64,000 nucleotides of DNA from Coriobacterium glomerans PW2 (GTDB lineage: Bacteria; Actinomycetota; Coriobacteriia; Coriobacteriales; Coriobacteriaceae): positions 1,860,001 through 1,924,000 of the forward strand of contig NC_015389.1 in NCBI RefSeq assembly GCF_000195315.1, written 5' to 3'. Under the pieces are notes generated by a model, which ran no database searches, had not been told where the DNA came from, and saw nothing but the letters and a program-made list of their open reading frames with translations. Below are positions 28,903-37,881 of this stretch, piece after piece. Position 1 is the stretch's first letter, and every line of letters starts with the position of its first letter. A program made the translations under genes and the position numbers.

Positions 28903-30522
28903 TTACCCCTGCTGGCCCTCGCGTTCGAGTACGGCAAGCCAATCGCCGAGATCGGGTTTCACAGGAAGTTCGACTGAGCCTGAGGTTGCTGGGGCACACT
29001 CCCCATCTCGGTAAACTCCGGTACGCGGATCGAACCAACGCATTCTGTAGATCGACCCCTCCGCCACGCCATCGATCACCAGTCCCTTTCTTGCCGTATC
29101 GCCGTAGTAGGCGATGATACGAGCGAGATCCGAGCTGACCGTCGCTAACGGACGCTTCTTGGCGAACAGGTTTCCCTCCGGCGCCCCCATATGGTATGGA
29201 ACAAGCTCCCAGAAGCGATTCTCCTCGTAGAACCTGCGCATGTAGCCCATCTGGGCGGCACCGGGAGCATCGACTGCCTCGGCCCAGGTGACACCGAAGC
29301 GATTGAAGATGGCCATCATGGGATCAGGTTCTGCGGGTTTCTCCCAGACGTTGTCCCAGATCCCCTGCGCACCGTAGGTGTAGCCGCACCCACCCATCTG
29401 TATGGTCATATACGCGACGCGACGCAACATGTCGTCTGTGCACTTTCTGCAACCCATCTCCTCGAGCGTGGAGCACAGCTCATAGAGCGCCTCGCCCTCG
29501 ACGAAGGGCTTGCGGGGATGGTCTGCAAAAAAGTCAGCGTAGTCAGTGGCACGGATCAGATAATCACCATGCCCCGCTTGATTGAGCGTGAAATCAAACC
29601 AGTCCTCGTCTTGATAGTAGTCGGCGAAGGGCCGCTCATTGGTATAGTGAGCCGTCTGCAGCGTAGCGTATCCGCAGCGCCGCTCGATCTCAAGAGCCAC
29701 TTCGCGCCATCCGTCTATGCGCGCGGCTCTGAGATCGGCGTCCGCGTCGTAGCCGGCGATCTCGCCGGCGAGCGTCCAGACGATGGGCAGAGCCCCGTAG
29801 CGGGCGACCAGATAGCGAGCGAGATGCTTTTGATGCTCGACCCCTCCGTCGCCTTGCACGGAAAAAAACCATGCCTGCCCCAGCGCGTTGATCAGGCCCG
29901 CATCGGCGAGATATAACATGCGTCGATCCAGCTCCTGTTGGTAGAACTCGACATTGGGCACATCGGGTCCGTCCTTTCGCCAGAACAGATGGGCGCCCGG
30001 TCCGAGATCACTGCGCAGGTTGGTCTGATATACCGTGAAACCCTGGTTTACCCGCCGATCCACCATCCCTTTGAACTGGCTATCCATCTCAGGATGATTC
30101 GACTCGTCCCAGCGCTCGCCGAAAGCGAACTCCCAATGGGTGTCGCCCAACCAGAAGAACGGAGTTCCGTCGTCGTAGGCCAAGTGGCGACCTCCCTCGG
30201 CCACCTTCAAAAAACCGTGGCGATAGATAGCGAGATCACCGCGATAGGGCACCGCCTCAACTGTGCCGGTGACACCGTTCAAACCGCATCGCGGCGGTGC
30301 CACCAGCGCGTAGCCCCATGTCCCGGGCGCGGTTGGCGCGAACGAGACGCGATAGATGCACCCTCCGTCCCAATACGCCTCGCGTATGATCTGCTCGCCT
30401 GCAGGTCCCGTGAACGCCGCGGTGATCACCACGTCCAAAAACGGATTGGCGTACTCCTCCTTGGACTCAAACGTCAAAATCGCCGCACGCCACGTCTCGG
30501 TTTTTACTGCTGATATTTCCAT
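28903..30522 (-). CDS. DUF5060-DUF4038 glycoside hydrolase, second copy
   Basis: About 539 aa: DUF5060 sandwich (residues 1-90; EEYANPFLDVVITAAFTGP), then a DUF4038 barrel (FFWLGDTHWEFAF at about 120) with probable catalytic acids in IVWTLAGEIAGY and VEGEALYE, then a C-terminal beta domain ending in the typical WFDPRTGVYRDG. No signal peptide. The ribosome site is weak (GCGAG), but the ATG is the first Met giving the family N-terminus; a TTG 22 codons upstream is less likely. Follows an esterase by 46 nt and precedes the cel-type PTS. Probable intracellular apiosidase or related exo-glycosidase. Confidence 0.87.
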   Translation of the reverse strand: MEISAVKTETWRAAILTFESKEEYANPFLDVVITAAFTGPAGEQIIREAYWDGGCIYRVSFAPTAPGTWGYALVAPPRCGLNGVTGTVEAVPYRGDLAIYRHGFLKVAEGGRHLAYDDGTPFFWLGDTHWEFAFGERWDESNHPEMDSQFKGMVDRRVNQGFTVYQTNLRSDLGPGAHLFWRKDGPDVPNVEFYQQELDRRMLYLADAGLINALGQAWFFSVQGDGGVEHQKHLARYLVARYGALPIVWTLAGEIAGYDADADLRAARIDGWREVALEIERRCGYATLQTAHYTNERPFADYYQDEDWFDFTLNQAGHGDYLIRATDYADFFADHPRKPFVEGEALYELCSTLEEMGCRKCTDDMLRRVAYMTIQMGGCGYTYGAQGIWDNVWEKPAEPDPMMAIFNRFGVTWAEAVDAPGAAQMGYMRRFYEENRFWELVPYHMGAPEGNLFAKKRPLATVSSDLARIIAYYGDTARKGLVIDGVAEGSIYRMRWFDPRTGVYRDGECAPATSGSVELPVKPDLGDWLAVLEREGQQG

Positions 30523-30568
30523 GTGAACTCGCTTTCTCGCAGGCCCCGTCAAACGATGAGAGCGACCC

Positions 30569-32044
30569 TCATACAAGTCCGCCCGCAACCGCTGCCCTCA
30601 CCGCTGCCTCGACGAGGGCATCCGCATCCTCTTTGCAGACGAATCCGCGACTCACCTGCTCGCGGGTGCTTTGCTCGCACAGTTCGCGATAATGATCCAA
30701 TGTTCCATATAGCTCGATGAGCATGTTCTGCGAAAAGGGCTCGCGATGGCCGAACAGCCCATCCACGGTCGAGTTCTTATCGACCGTTCCCTGACCGATC
30801 TCGACTCGACTCGTGTTGCAAAAGCGTGCGCACGGGTAATCCAACAAGCACGTCCGGAGCCCGCCGATGCTGTTCCCGAACGCATCGCGAATATTCTCGC
30901 CATAGGCGTCGACGGGGATCCGCGGGCACCTGGTGGGGCCCGCTCCGGTCCGCACCCAGCGAAACAGATTGCGAAAGGCGGCGGCGATGAGGATCTCTGA
31001 GGGATAGTCGTTCGGGTGGGCGTGTTTGCCGGTGTAGGCCGGCAGATGGTCGATGCGCTTGAGATCCTCGTCGTCACGGTAATAATCGACATAGGTGTAA
31101 CGTGTGTCATGGCTCGCACCGGCCACCTCGTAGCAGCGATATCTGAAATCAGACCGATCGGAATCATCGATGTAGGTACGCCAGCCCTGCATGCGACCGT
31201 TCTCGCTCTCGGTTTGCACCGCGATGAGAGGCTGGCGGCAGCGCTCGACGCGGCGCAATTCAGGTGCATAGGAGCGACCCGATTCGTATTGGTTCACCGG
31301 AACCACGAGCGAATGAACGGCACCCCCCGCGAGGTACGCGTCAAACACTTGGCCCTCCGGGCCCGAATCCGCCATCTCGGCGAACGAGTTGATATAGCGA
31401 AGCAGATAAGAGCCGGACTGTGACCAGCCGCTCAGACAGATCAGGTCCCGGCGAAAATCGCGAATGGGGTTTTGAGGAGCATCCGAGCGCAGCACACGCG
31501 CCAGATCGATGAGCATGTCCCAGAAAAGGCCCGTCTCATACCTCGGATCCAGATCGGGCTGGGCGACGCCCGAGCGGATCAGCTCGTCCGGATCGAAGGT
31601 GAACGGAACATCGGGCGTGGGGTTCGCCCATGAGAGCCTGCCATAGCGCTTCCCGTCGAACTCGATGAGCTTGGCGATCGTGTTGGGCTTGCTGGTGATG
31701 CCGACATAGATGTCACCCGAGCGTAGGAATTCGCGATGACCCAGTATCCACATGCGCTCGATTTCCATGAACGAGGTGGGATTGATGATCTCTACCACGA
31801 CGTTGCCGCTGGCTGCTCCCGGATCGGTCGGCGTGCGCACGATGCATCTGTTGATGTAGGGAGCATCCGACGTCCTGATCTCCACAAGCGGTCCGTTCGA
31901 GATGCTGCGATAGACGTTCGCTGTGCCCTGAATATAATACTCGCGCTCGACATAGCCTCTTTTTGACAGCTCGCAGTAGCGCTCGGCACTTGAGAACGGA
32001 TAGGATGCGGGTGTGATCGGAATCTCCTCGATATGCGAGATCAT
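30569..32044 (-). CDS. Alpha/beta hydrolase domain protein (tannase/esterase-like)
   Basis: About 491 aa of the large alpha/beta-hydrolase-domain family often annotated near plant-polymer loci. The nucleophile is in LSGWSQSGSYLLRY; a probable catalytic His lies in EVAGASHDTRY. No signal peptide. TTGGAGG precedes the ATG. First gene of the glycosidase/cel-PTS operon, about 90 bp from a LacI-type half-palindrome. It may remove acyl (for example malonyl or hydroxycinnamoyl) decorations from imported glycosides; substrate inferred only. Confidence 0.78.
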   Translation of the reverse strand: MISHIEEIPITPASYPFSSAERYCELSKRGYVEREYYIQGTANVYRSISNGPLVEIRTSDAPYINRCIVRTPTDPGAASGNVVVEIINPTSFMEIERMWILGHREFLRSGDIYVGITSKPNTIAKLIEFDGKRYGRLSWANPTPDVPFTFDPDELIRSGVAQPDLDPRYETGLFWDMLIDLARVLRSDAPQNPIRDFRRDLICLSGWSQSGSYLLRYINSFAEMADSGPEGQVFDAYLAGGAVHSLVVPVNQYESGRSYAPELRRVERCRQPLIAVQTESENGRMQGWRTYIDDSDRSDFRYRCYEVAGASHDTRYTYVDYYRDDEDLKRIDHLPAYTGKHAHPNDYPSEILIAAAFRNLFRWVRTGAGPTRCPRIPVDAYGENIRDAFGNSIGGLRTCLLDYPCARFCNTSRVEIGQGTVDKNSTVDGLFGHREPFSQNMLIELYGTLDHYRELCEQSTREQVSRGFVCKEDADALVEAAVRAAVAGGLV

Positions 32045-32132
32045 AGCGCCTCCAAGAGTGGCTCGGTGTCTTCCCACGGCGTACTCTACGAGGCGATCAG
32101 CTAAATCTCAACCGGTAATTGAGTAAAATATC

Positions 32133-32143
32133 TAAACTGTTTA
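32133..32143. promoter_or_regulatory. LacI-type operator between divergent operons
   Basis: TAAACTGTTTA, palindromic around one base, in the AT-rich gap between the esterase/glycosidase/PTS operon and the divergent lacI-type gene. Extends to TAAACTGTTTAC. Confidence 0.5.
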
Positions 32144-32248
32144 CTAAATACTTTGGTCAGTGGTATCCTAACTACTGATAACGTGCCGAACATGATTGTC
32201 TAACACGTCAGCTGCCGCTCTCCCGTTACTCAACCTCAGGTGATCGCC

Positions 32249-33244
32249 ATGACCGTCACAGCGAAGATGATAGCTGAGCAGCTGGGGCTATCTCCCGCTG
32301 CCGTATCGCTCGCTCTCAATAACCGACCCGGAGTGTCAGCTAAAACCAGAGCCGTCGTGATCGAAACAGCGCGCAGCCTCGGATTCGACTTCTCGAAACT
32401 CAAGTTCGAGCGGATCCGGTCGAGCAGCATCGAGCTGATCTGCTACAGCAAGCACCAGATCTTCGGAACGTCGTTCTTCTCCGAAATGGTCTCGGGTATC
32501 GAAGAAGAGCTGCGCATCAGGGACTATCGATTCACGATAAGACAGGTTTCGACGTACGAGAGCGTACGCGCGCAGATCGCTTCGATCGCGGATGCGGCCA
32601 GCGGCGGCGTCATCTTGCTCGCGACCGAGATGAACGAAATCGACCTCATGCCGTTCGCAGCGCTCGATATCCCCCTCGTGCTTCTGGATACATGCATATC
32701 CGCGGGGCTCGATCGCGTCCAGATCAACAACCGCGAAGGCAGCCGTATAGCCGTAGAGTACCTGTCCAGCCGGTACGGCTCTTTCCCCGGCTATCTCAGA
32801 AGCAGCGCGCGCATCAGCAACTTCGAGGAGAGGCTGGATGGTTATCTGCTCGCGCTCAGACTCGCCGGCGGGTCAGCTGAGAGCTGCATCGTGCACGAAC
32901 TCGGTGCGACCGTCGAGACCGCCCGCAACGATATGTTAGCGATCATCGACTCGGGCACGGAGCTCTCATCGTGCTACCTATCGGATTTCGATGATATCGC
33001 CATCGGTGCCATCCAGGCGTTCGCGGCGCGCGGATATCGCATACCGCAAGATATCGGGTTCATCGGATTCGATAACTCGCAAGGAGCGACCAACGCTCAT
33101 CCTTCCCTGAGTACCATCAATGTACCCGCCGGCTACATGGGCGCGATCGCGGCGCGCCGACTCGTCGAGATATTGAATGAGAGCGAGCATCATCCCATCA
33201 GGATAGAAATCGGCGTCTCGCTCATCAGACGCGAATCAGCCTAA
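32249..33244 (+). CDS. LacI-family regulator 1
   Basis: About 331 aa. N-terminal helix-turn-helix TAKMIAEQLGLSPAAVSLAL with hinge region, then a periplasmic-binding-protein-like sensor domain (IGFIGFDNSQGATNAHPSLS). AGGTGA is spaced well for the ATG at 32249. Divergent from the esterase/glycosidase/cel-PTS operon; probably represses it in the absence of sugar. It converges on a second LacI gene, with overlapping stop codons (4 nt). Confidence 0.94.
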   Translation: MTVTAKMIAEQLGLSPAAVSLALNNRPGVSAKTRAVVIETARSLGFDFSKLKFERIRSSSIELICYSKHQIFGTSFFSEMVSGIEEELRIRDYRFTIRQVSTYESVRAQIASIADAASGGVILLATEMNEIDLMPFAALDIPLVLLDTCISAGLDRVQINNREGSRIAVEYLSSRYGSFPGYLRSSARISNFEERLDGYLLALRLAGGSAESCIVHELGATVETARNDMLAIIDSGTELSSCYLSDFDDIAIGAIQAFAARGYRIPQDIGFIGFDNSQGATNAHPSLSTINVPAGYMGAIAARRLVEILNESEHHPIRIEIGVSLIRRESA

Positions 33245-34266
33245 CGCGGGTCACGCAAACACTCAGAGACGCTTTCCCGCTCAACAAGATATGTGCTGAC
33301 CTGTGTTTTGCAAGTATAGGACTTTGGATTTCGAATGTTGCCGACCAACCGTCGCACCGCGATCTCGCCGACCTCTTGCTTGAGAACGTGCATCGTGGTG
33401 AGCGGAGGATCTGAGAAGGCACCGAATGACAGGTCGTCGAAACCTATGATCGAGATGTCGCCGGGGACCCTGAGGCCGTGCTCGCGCAACGCACGCAGCG
33501 CGCCCACGGCGAGCACGTCGTTATCGGCGAACAGCGCGCTCGGAAGTCGCTCGGGCGAGATCGCCGCGAGCCAGTCGGCCATGTCTTCATAGGCGCTCTC
33601 GAGCGTGGTTCCCAACATGATGCGCCATGAGGGATCGAAGGCGATGCCGGCATCGCTGAGCGCTTGGAGATACCCTCGCTCGCGAGCTCTGAAGTTCTGG
33701 ATGCGAAAGCGTCCGGCAAGATATCCGATGCTGCGATGACCGCGGTCGATAAGGTGGCGAACGGCCCGCAGCGCTGAATCAGCGTTCGCGATCGCCACGG
33801 TATCAAAGTAGTGTCGATCGCTCCAGCCATCTAGAACGATCAGGTGGGCGGCGCTGTCACGGAACAGGTCGAAATCCTCATCGGAGAGTTCGGTTCCGAG
33901 CAGAATCACCGCCGCCTGGGAGTCGGCGATCAGGGCATCGACATCGTGGCGAACCGTCTCGGAATCGGAGAAATCGAGGGTGACAAACGATGTTCCCATA
34001 TTGTGACGACGCGCCTGACGCTCAACACCCTCGATGACAGCCGGATGAAATGTGCTCTCGTCAACGATCTCCCCCGTCTTGCGCGCCAGCACGAATTGGA
34101 TGGTTTCAAGCTGTGAGTTCTGCTGATAGCCCATCGTTCTCGCGGCGTCGATGATCACGCGCGCTGTCTGCTCGCTCACGTTGCGCTTGTGATTGAGGGC
34201 GTTTGACACGGTTGCAGGCGAGAACCCGGTCACTCGGCTGATCTCGCGTACGCTCGCTTTCGGCAT
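33241..34266 (-). CDS. LacI-family regulator 2
   Basis: About 341 aa. Helix-turn-helix VREISRVTGFSPATVSNALN, then the sensor domain ending in ISIIGFDDLSFGAFSDPPLTT. AAGGAGTA precedes the ATG; the longer upstream frame is rejected. A spaced inverted repeat of GTAAACAT lies 72 bp upstream, suggesting autoregulation through the same half-site. A likely regulator of one of the sugar operons in this window. Confidence 0.94.
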   Translation of the reverse strand: MPKASVREISRVTGFSPATVSNALNHKRNVSEQTARVIIDAARTMGYQQNSQLETIQFVLARKTGEIVDESTFHPAVIEGVERQARRHNMGTSFVTLDFSDSETVRHDVDALIADSQAAVILLGTELSDEDFDLFRDSAAHLIVLDGWSDRHYFDTVAIANADSALRAVRHLIDRGHRSIGYLAGRFRIQNFRARERGYLQALSDAGIAFDPSWRIMLGTTLESAYEDMADWLAAISPERLPSALFADNDVLAVGALRALREHGLRVPGDISIIGFDDLSFGAFSDPPLTTMHVLKQEVGEIAVRRLVGNIRNPKSYTCKTQVSTYLVERESVSECLRDPR

Positions 34267-34337
34267 GAGGTACTCCTTCTGGCGGTCATGCCCCCGCGAT
34301 GCCATCGAGCCCTTGTGCCGCGAGACGACATCGAGAA

Positions 34338-34361
34338 GTAAACATGATCATAGATGTTTAC
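34338..34361. promoter_or_regulatory. Spaced inverted repeat before LacI regulator 2
   Basis: GTAAACAT and its complement ATGTTTAC are separated by 8 bp. Same half-site as the palindromes at 4959 and 27033 but split apart. Confidence 0.55.
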
Positions 34362-34413
34362 CGACTATGCTAAACCAGTAAGGCACATGAACGTTTTCCA
34401 TTCTGGGAATGGA

Positions 34414-34452
34414 CGAAAAAAACCGCCGGGCACGAATTCGTGCTCGGCGGTT
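34414..34452 (-). terminator. Intrinsic terminator of rubrerythrin gene
   Basis: On the minus strand a 16-bp stem (one G-T pair, AACCGCCG...CGGCGGTT) is followed by a run of seven T's. It begins 41 nt after the rubrerythrin stop. Confidence 0.9.
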
Positions 34453-34492
34453 CATGCAGCTCAAATCAGCTGTGCGCGATGCTCGGCAACGC

Positions 34493-35032
34493 CTAGTAAT
34501 TCTTGCTCTGCTCCTCGAAATACGCCTGCGGATGGCCGCACACCGGGCACACCTGCGGCGCAGCCGGGCCAACATGCAGGTGACCGCACTTCAGGCATTT
34601 CCACACCTTGACGCCCTCGCGGGTGAAGACCTCGCCTTTCTCCACGCGCTCGATCAGGGTCCGGTAGCGGGCCTCGTGAACCTTCTCCACCCCCAGAACG
34701 CCTTTGAACTTAGCAGCGATCTCGGGGAAGCCCTCTTCTTCTGCCGTCTTGGCAAAGCCGGCGTACATCGTCGTCCATTCGTAGTTCTCACCTGCAGCGG
34801 CATCTTTCAGGTTATCGATCGTCTCGGGGACCGATCCGTCGTGCAGAAACTTGAACCACTGCTTCGCGTGCATGGACTCATTCAGAGCCGTCTCGAGGAA
34901 GATGTCGGAAATCTGAACGTATCCATCCTTCTTCGCCTGTGCCGAGTAGTACCGATACTTCGTATGGGCCATCGATTCGCCCGCAAAGGCCGCCTCAAGA
35001 TTTTTCTTTGTCTGGGAGTTCTCGAAATCCAT
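34493..35032 (-). CDS. rbr: Rubrerythrin
   Basis: 179 aa peroxide-scavenging di-iron protein of anaerobes. The N-terminal four-helix domain carries the Glu/His ligands ([34 protein letters not shown]). The C-terminal rubredoxin knuckles CLKCGH and CPVCGHPQ bind one iron. GAAGGG precedes the ATG. Single-gene unit with its own terminator; a long inverted repeat lies about 70 bp upstream. Confidence 0.96.
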   Translation of the reverse strand: MDFENSQTKKNLEAAFAGESMAHTKYRYYSAQAKKDGYVQISDIFLETALNESMHAKQWFKFLHDGSVPETIDNLKDAAAGENYEWTTMYAGFAKTAEEEGFPEIAAKFKGVLGVEKVHEARYRTLIERVEKGEVFTREGVKVWKCLKCGHLHVGPAAPQVCPVCGHPQAYFEEQSKNY

Positions 35033-35102
35033 AATGAACCCTTCCCTTCAACGATGTGCTGGTTGCTCGCCAACGTCTGGTGCGACGATGCCGCGCCTCT
35101 TA

Positions 35103-35139
35103 TTGTAGATCGATTCCTAATAAGCGATCGATGCTACAA
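35103..35139. promoter_or_regulatory. Long inverted repeat upstream of rubrerythrin
   Basis: TTGTAGATCGAT pairs with ATCGATGCTACAA (one bulged base) across 12 bp. Situated about 70 bp before the rbr ATG, where an operator or promoter would lie. The binding protein is unknown. Confidence 0.5.
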
Positions 35140-35184
35140 AAGCATATACCCACTCTTCACGCACACAACACACACGTGCGGGCG

Positions 35185-36084
35185 CTACGCGATCCGCCAC
35201 AGGTCATTGGATTCGCGGCAGAACCCCTCGGATGTCAGATCCTTGAGCAGCGAGCGAACGATGTCCTCCTCGACTGCTGCGCGACCCGCACGTTGTTCCC
35301 TTTGACTCAGAAGATCCGTGAGAGCAGCCGATGAAAATCCCTCAGGTGCCATCTGGTGGGCATCGAGAAGCAGGCTCACGAGTCCTGAGCGCTTCTGCCT
35401 GCGCGATCCCTCGAATCGAGACTGCTTGATATAGGCGCTTGATCGGCGCGACGGATTGGGAACCGTCTTTTTAAGGTGCGCGCCGTAGTCGAGCAGCGCA
35501 TAGTACCATGCGCGGGGCGTATCGCGCTCATCTTGGGGCTCGGCGAACCTGCCGTGACGATCTTCTGGTAACATCTCGGGGCAGCAGGACTCGATGAGCG
35601 GAATGAGCTCCTTGTCCGGTACCGCGGGCACGTCTGGGAAGAAGTGATGCAGAAACACGGTGCGCACATTCGTTTCCAGATAGACTCCTGGCAGATCGAA
35701 AGCGAACGCGCGGATACCCTGAGCGGTCGCGGGACCGATGCCCGGCAGTCTCAGAAGCTCCGCAGTCTGCTCGGGAAAGACTGATCTGTGATCCCTAACG
35801 ATGATGTTAGCGGTCGCATGCAACGACAGAGCGCGACGATTGTAGCCCATACCCTGCCACGCGCGGAGAACATCTGCTGTTCCGGCAGCTGCCAGGACCT
35901 CGATTCGCGGAAAGCGCTCCAGCCACGCCGGCATGCGCGCCTCGACACGCGGCACCTGAGTTTGCTGGAGCATGACCTCGGACAGCCAGATCACATATGG
36001 ATCACGCGTCTGACGCCAAAAGAGATCGCGGTAGAGGCGCGACCCTTCACAACGTACGAGCGCACGAAAGGAATCAAGGGGCAT
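35185..36084 (-). CDS. MutY-like adenine DNA glycosylase lacking the iron-sulfur motif
   Basis: 299 aa HhH-GPD glycosylase. WLSEVMLQQTQV carries the MutY catalytic Glu, and the helix-hairpin-helix is LPGIGPATAQGI. The usual Asp of the GPD motif is replaced: the strand reads VYLETNVRTVF. The 4Fe-4S Cys cluster and the MutY C-terminal 8-oxoG domain are absent; instead a C-terminal NPSRRSSAYIKQSRFEGSRR block and a winged-helix-like tail are present. This matches a known iron-sulfur-less branch usually annotated as A/G-specific glycosylase. AGAGGAAAG precedes the ATG. Downstream of the Rrf2 gene by 39 nt, probably co-transcribed. Confidence 0.85.
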   Translation of the reverse strand: MPLDSFRALVRCEGSRLYRDLFWRQTRDPYVIWLSEVMLQQTQVPRVEARMPAWLERFPRIEVLAAAGTADVLRAWQGMGYNRRALSLHATANIIVRDHRSVFPEQTAELLRLPGIGPATAQGIRAFAFDLPGVYLETNVRTVFLHHFFPDVPAVPDKELIPLIESCCPEMLPEDRHGRFAEPQDERDTPRAWYYALLDYGAHLKKTVPNPSRRSSAYIKQSRFEGSRRQKRSGLVSLLLDAHQMAPEGFSSAALTDLLSQREQRAGRAAVEEDIVRSLLKDLTSEGFCRESNDLWRIA

Positions 36085-36123
36085 TCGAAATGCTTTCCTC
36101 TGGATTTAAAAGCGGCAACGGAG

Positions 36124-36612
36124 CTATTTCCCAGTTATATACTCATTCTCACGTGAGACGTAATTGGGAAACTCGCTGCGCTTGGTGAACTTGGAGTTCA
36201 CACAGGGGTTGCGCTTGCAGTTGACGGCCTCCTCGAGGGTAACCGAACTCAAATAGTCCCGAAGCAGCGCCTTCGCACCGATCCAGATCGGGTGATAGCA
36301 GCACGATTCGCGCCGGGGACAGGGCTTGCCGTCCTTCAAGCACTTGTTCACCACCAAGGGTCCCTGCATGGCCTCGATGATATCGTTGACGGTAATGGAA
36401 GCGGGATCGATTTTGAGCCTCATCCCGCCGCGAACGCCGCGAAGGCTTTCGATGAATCCGACCTTGGTCAATTCGTGCTGAATCGAGCGCGCGAACGAAT
36501 AGGGTACATCCATCTCCTCTGCCGCTGTCCGGACCGAAAGCAACGACCCCTTGCTCCCGACAAGCATGGCAAGAATCCGGAACGCGTAATCGGTTTTCCT
36601 TGAGATATCCAT
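36124..36612 (-). CDS. Rrf2-family iron-sulfur regulator
   Basis: 162 aa. N-terminal winged helix MDISRKTDYAFRILAML; a Cys cluster at 91, 98, 104/105 (C-x6-C-x5-C-C) would hold an Fe-S centre, with two more Cys at 132 and 137. Such proteins sense iron-sulfur status, nitric oxide or oxidants. AAAGGGAG precedes the ATG. A clear sigma-70-type promoter lies about 85 bp upstream. Cotranscription with the glycosylase gene links it loosely to DNA repair or stress. Confidence 0.92.
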   Translation of the reverse strand: MDISRKTDYAFRILAMLVGSKGSLLSVRTAAEEMDVPYSFARSIQHELTKVGFIESLRGVRGGMRLKIDPASITVNDIIEAMQGPLVVNKCLKDGKPCPRRESCCYHPIWIGAKALLRDYLSSVTLEEAVNCKRNPCVNSKFTKRSEFPNYVSRENEYITGK

Positions 36613-36693
36613 CTCGCTCCCTTTTGTATCGACAAAGTACCTGCTCGATCTTGCTGTTCCCTGACGGAAAACACGGACCGAAAATCTCCGAGA

Positions 36694-36722
36694 ATTGTAC
36701 TGCCCGAATTACATCGCTTCAA
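36694..36722 (-). promoter_or_regulatory. Sigma-70-type promoter of rrf2 gene
   Basis: On the minus strand TTGAAG, 17 bp, TACAAT: good -35 and -10 boxes, about 80 bp before the Rrf2 start. Confidence 0.65.
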
Positions 36723-36792
36723 CTCTCATATACAATTATCGGCTAGCTCTGAGGTACCCGTTATCACGATTTATTTTCGTCACATCTGCATC

Positions 36793-36820
36793 AAAATAAA
36801 AAACCCTGCCGGGGCAGGGT
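36793..36820 (-). terminator. Intrinsic terminator after tRNA-Asp
   Basis: ACCCTG/CAGGGT stem (extended by CC/GG) followed on the minus strand by TTTTTTATTTT, just after the tRNA. Confidence 0.85.
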
Positions 36821-36833
36821 CTCTTGCATGCTA

Positions 36834-36911
<78 letters not shown>

Positions 36912-37167
36912 ACAGCAACTGCTGCGTAGGTAAGTATACACACAGCCCCCTGGGCGCGCAAGCAGTATTTTCGTGCAATTCGAGTGTTTGCGATGCAGTC
37001 AGACGACACGAGCCCTTGACTTCGATGCCGGCGGGAAGTAAGCTTCGCCGGACATGCGGCGCATGCGATGAGACCCGTGAACGCGCGCCACATGGTCGCG
37101 GCAAGCTGCCTTGCCGCGCGCGACGGGATCTTTTCCATATCCGAAATCACACAAGGAGGTGGCAGCG

Positions 37168-37260
37168 ATGGATGACAGTCGATCACGAAGTATCGGCAAC
37201 AGAGGGAAGAAGTCGATAGTGACGAGTGCATCTGCGACGCTGCCGCAAGCGTCCCGTTAG
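37168..37260 (+). CDS. 30-aa leader-like peptide with strong ribosome site
   Basis: A short frame with an excellent AAGGAGGTGG site before its ATG. The peptide is Ser/Arg/Lys-rich (starts MDDSRSRSIG) with no membrane segment. It ends 39 nt before the acetyltransferase ATG, with an SD-masking hairpin in between. It could be a regulatory leader peptide; no homologue is known to me. Confidence 0.45.
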   Translation: MDDSRSRSIGNRGKKSIVTSASATLPQASR

Positions 37261-37268
37261 ATATCGCT

Positions 37269-37295
37269 TCTCCTCTCACAGATAACAAGAGGAGA
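37269..37295 (+). promoter_or_regulatory. Hairpin that would mask the GNAT ribosome site
   Basis: TCTCCTCT and AGAGGAGA form 8 bp around an 11-nt loop. The right arm contains the GGAG used by the acetyltransferase gene, so the folded form would block its translation. Confidence 0.5.
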
Positions 37296-37299
37296 GATC

Positions 37300-37881
37300 A
37301 TGAACAACGCAACGCTTTCAGTAATCGAGTGGAACAGCTCTCACTATCTTCGCTGCCTGACACTGCGCAATGAGCAGCTGCGCCGCGACGAAGGACTCGA
37401 GGATCTGCTGATCGCCCCTGAAGAGGAGGCGCGCTGCATCCACCTTGCCGCCATAATCGACAAAGAAATCGTCGCCACGATGCATCTGGAGCCCATCGAT
37501 GAGTCGGAGATACGGATCTGCCAGATGGTCGTCGCGCGCTTCGCACGGGGACGCGGAATCGGAGCCGATCTGATCGCATTCGGCGAGCAGATCGCCGCAG
37601 AGATGGGATTTCGCGTGATCACTCTGAATGGCAAGATCGAGGCTTGGGGCTTTTACGAGCGTCTCGGCTTCACTGCCTGCGGAGATCAGCGGGCTTGGAT
37701 GTCAACGACGGTGAAGCCCTATCGCAAGCGGATCGGCTGCAGCTGCCGCTCGGCTCATAGAGGGACTCGCGTTCTCGAGAGCCGTCTAGAGCGTGACGAT
37801 CTTCGCCGAGACAACCTTTGCGTCGCCCACAAGCATGCGCGCCATCGTCGGGCCGCTCGTCCCGCGGGGGTATGTGGGTGA
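37300..37881 (+). CDS. GNAT-family acetyltransferase
   Basis: Transfers an acetyl group from acetyl-CoA to an unknown amine. The acetyl-CoA loop is VVARFARGRGIGADLI (about residues 77-92) and the final beta-strand motif is WGFYERLGFTACGD. The fold is complete by about residue 145. The remaining about 48 residues are Arg-rich and run 96 bp into the opposite-strand YfcE gene, so the natural stop may have been lost by a small mutation. Ribosome site GAGGAGAG lies in a hairpin arm. Confidence 0.85.
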   Translation: MNNATLSVIEWNSSHYLRCLTLRNEQLRRDEGLEDLLIAPEEEARCIHLAAIIDKEIVATMHLEPIDESEIRICQMVVARFARGRGIGADLIAFGEQIAAEMGFRVITLNGKIEAWGFYERLGFTACGDQRAWMSTTVKPYRKRIGCSCRSAHRGTRVLESRLERDDLRRDNLCVAHKHARHRRAARPAGVCG

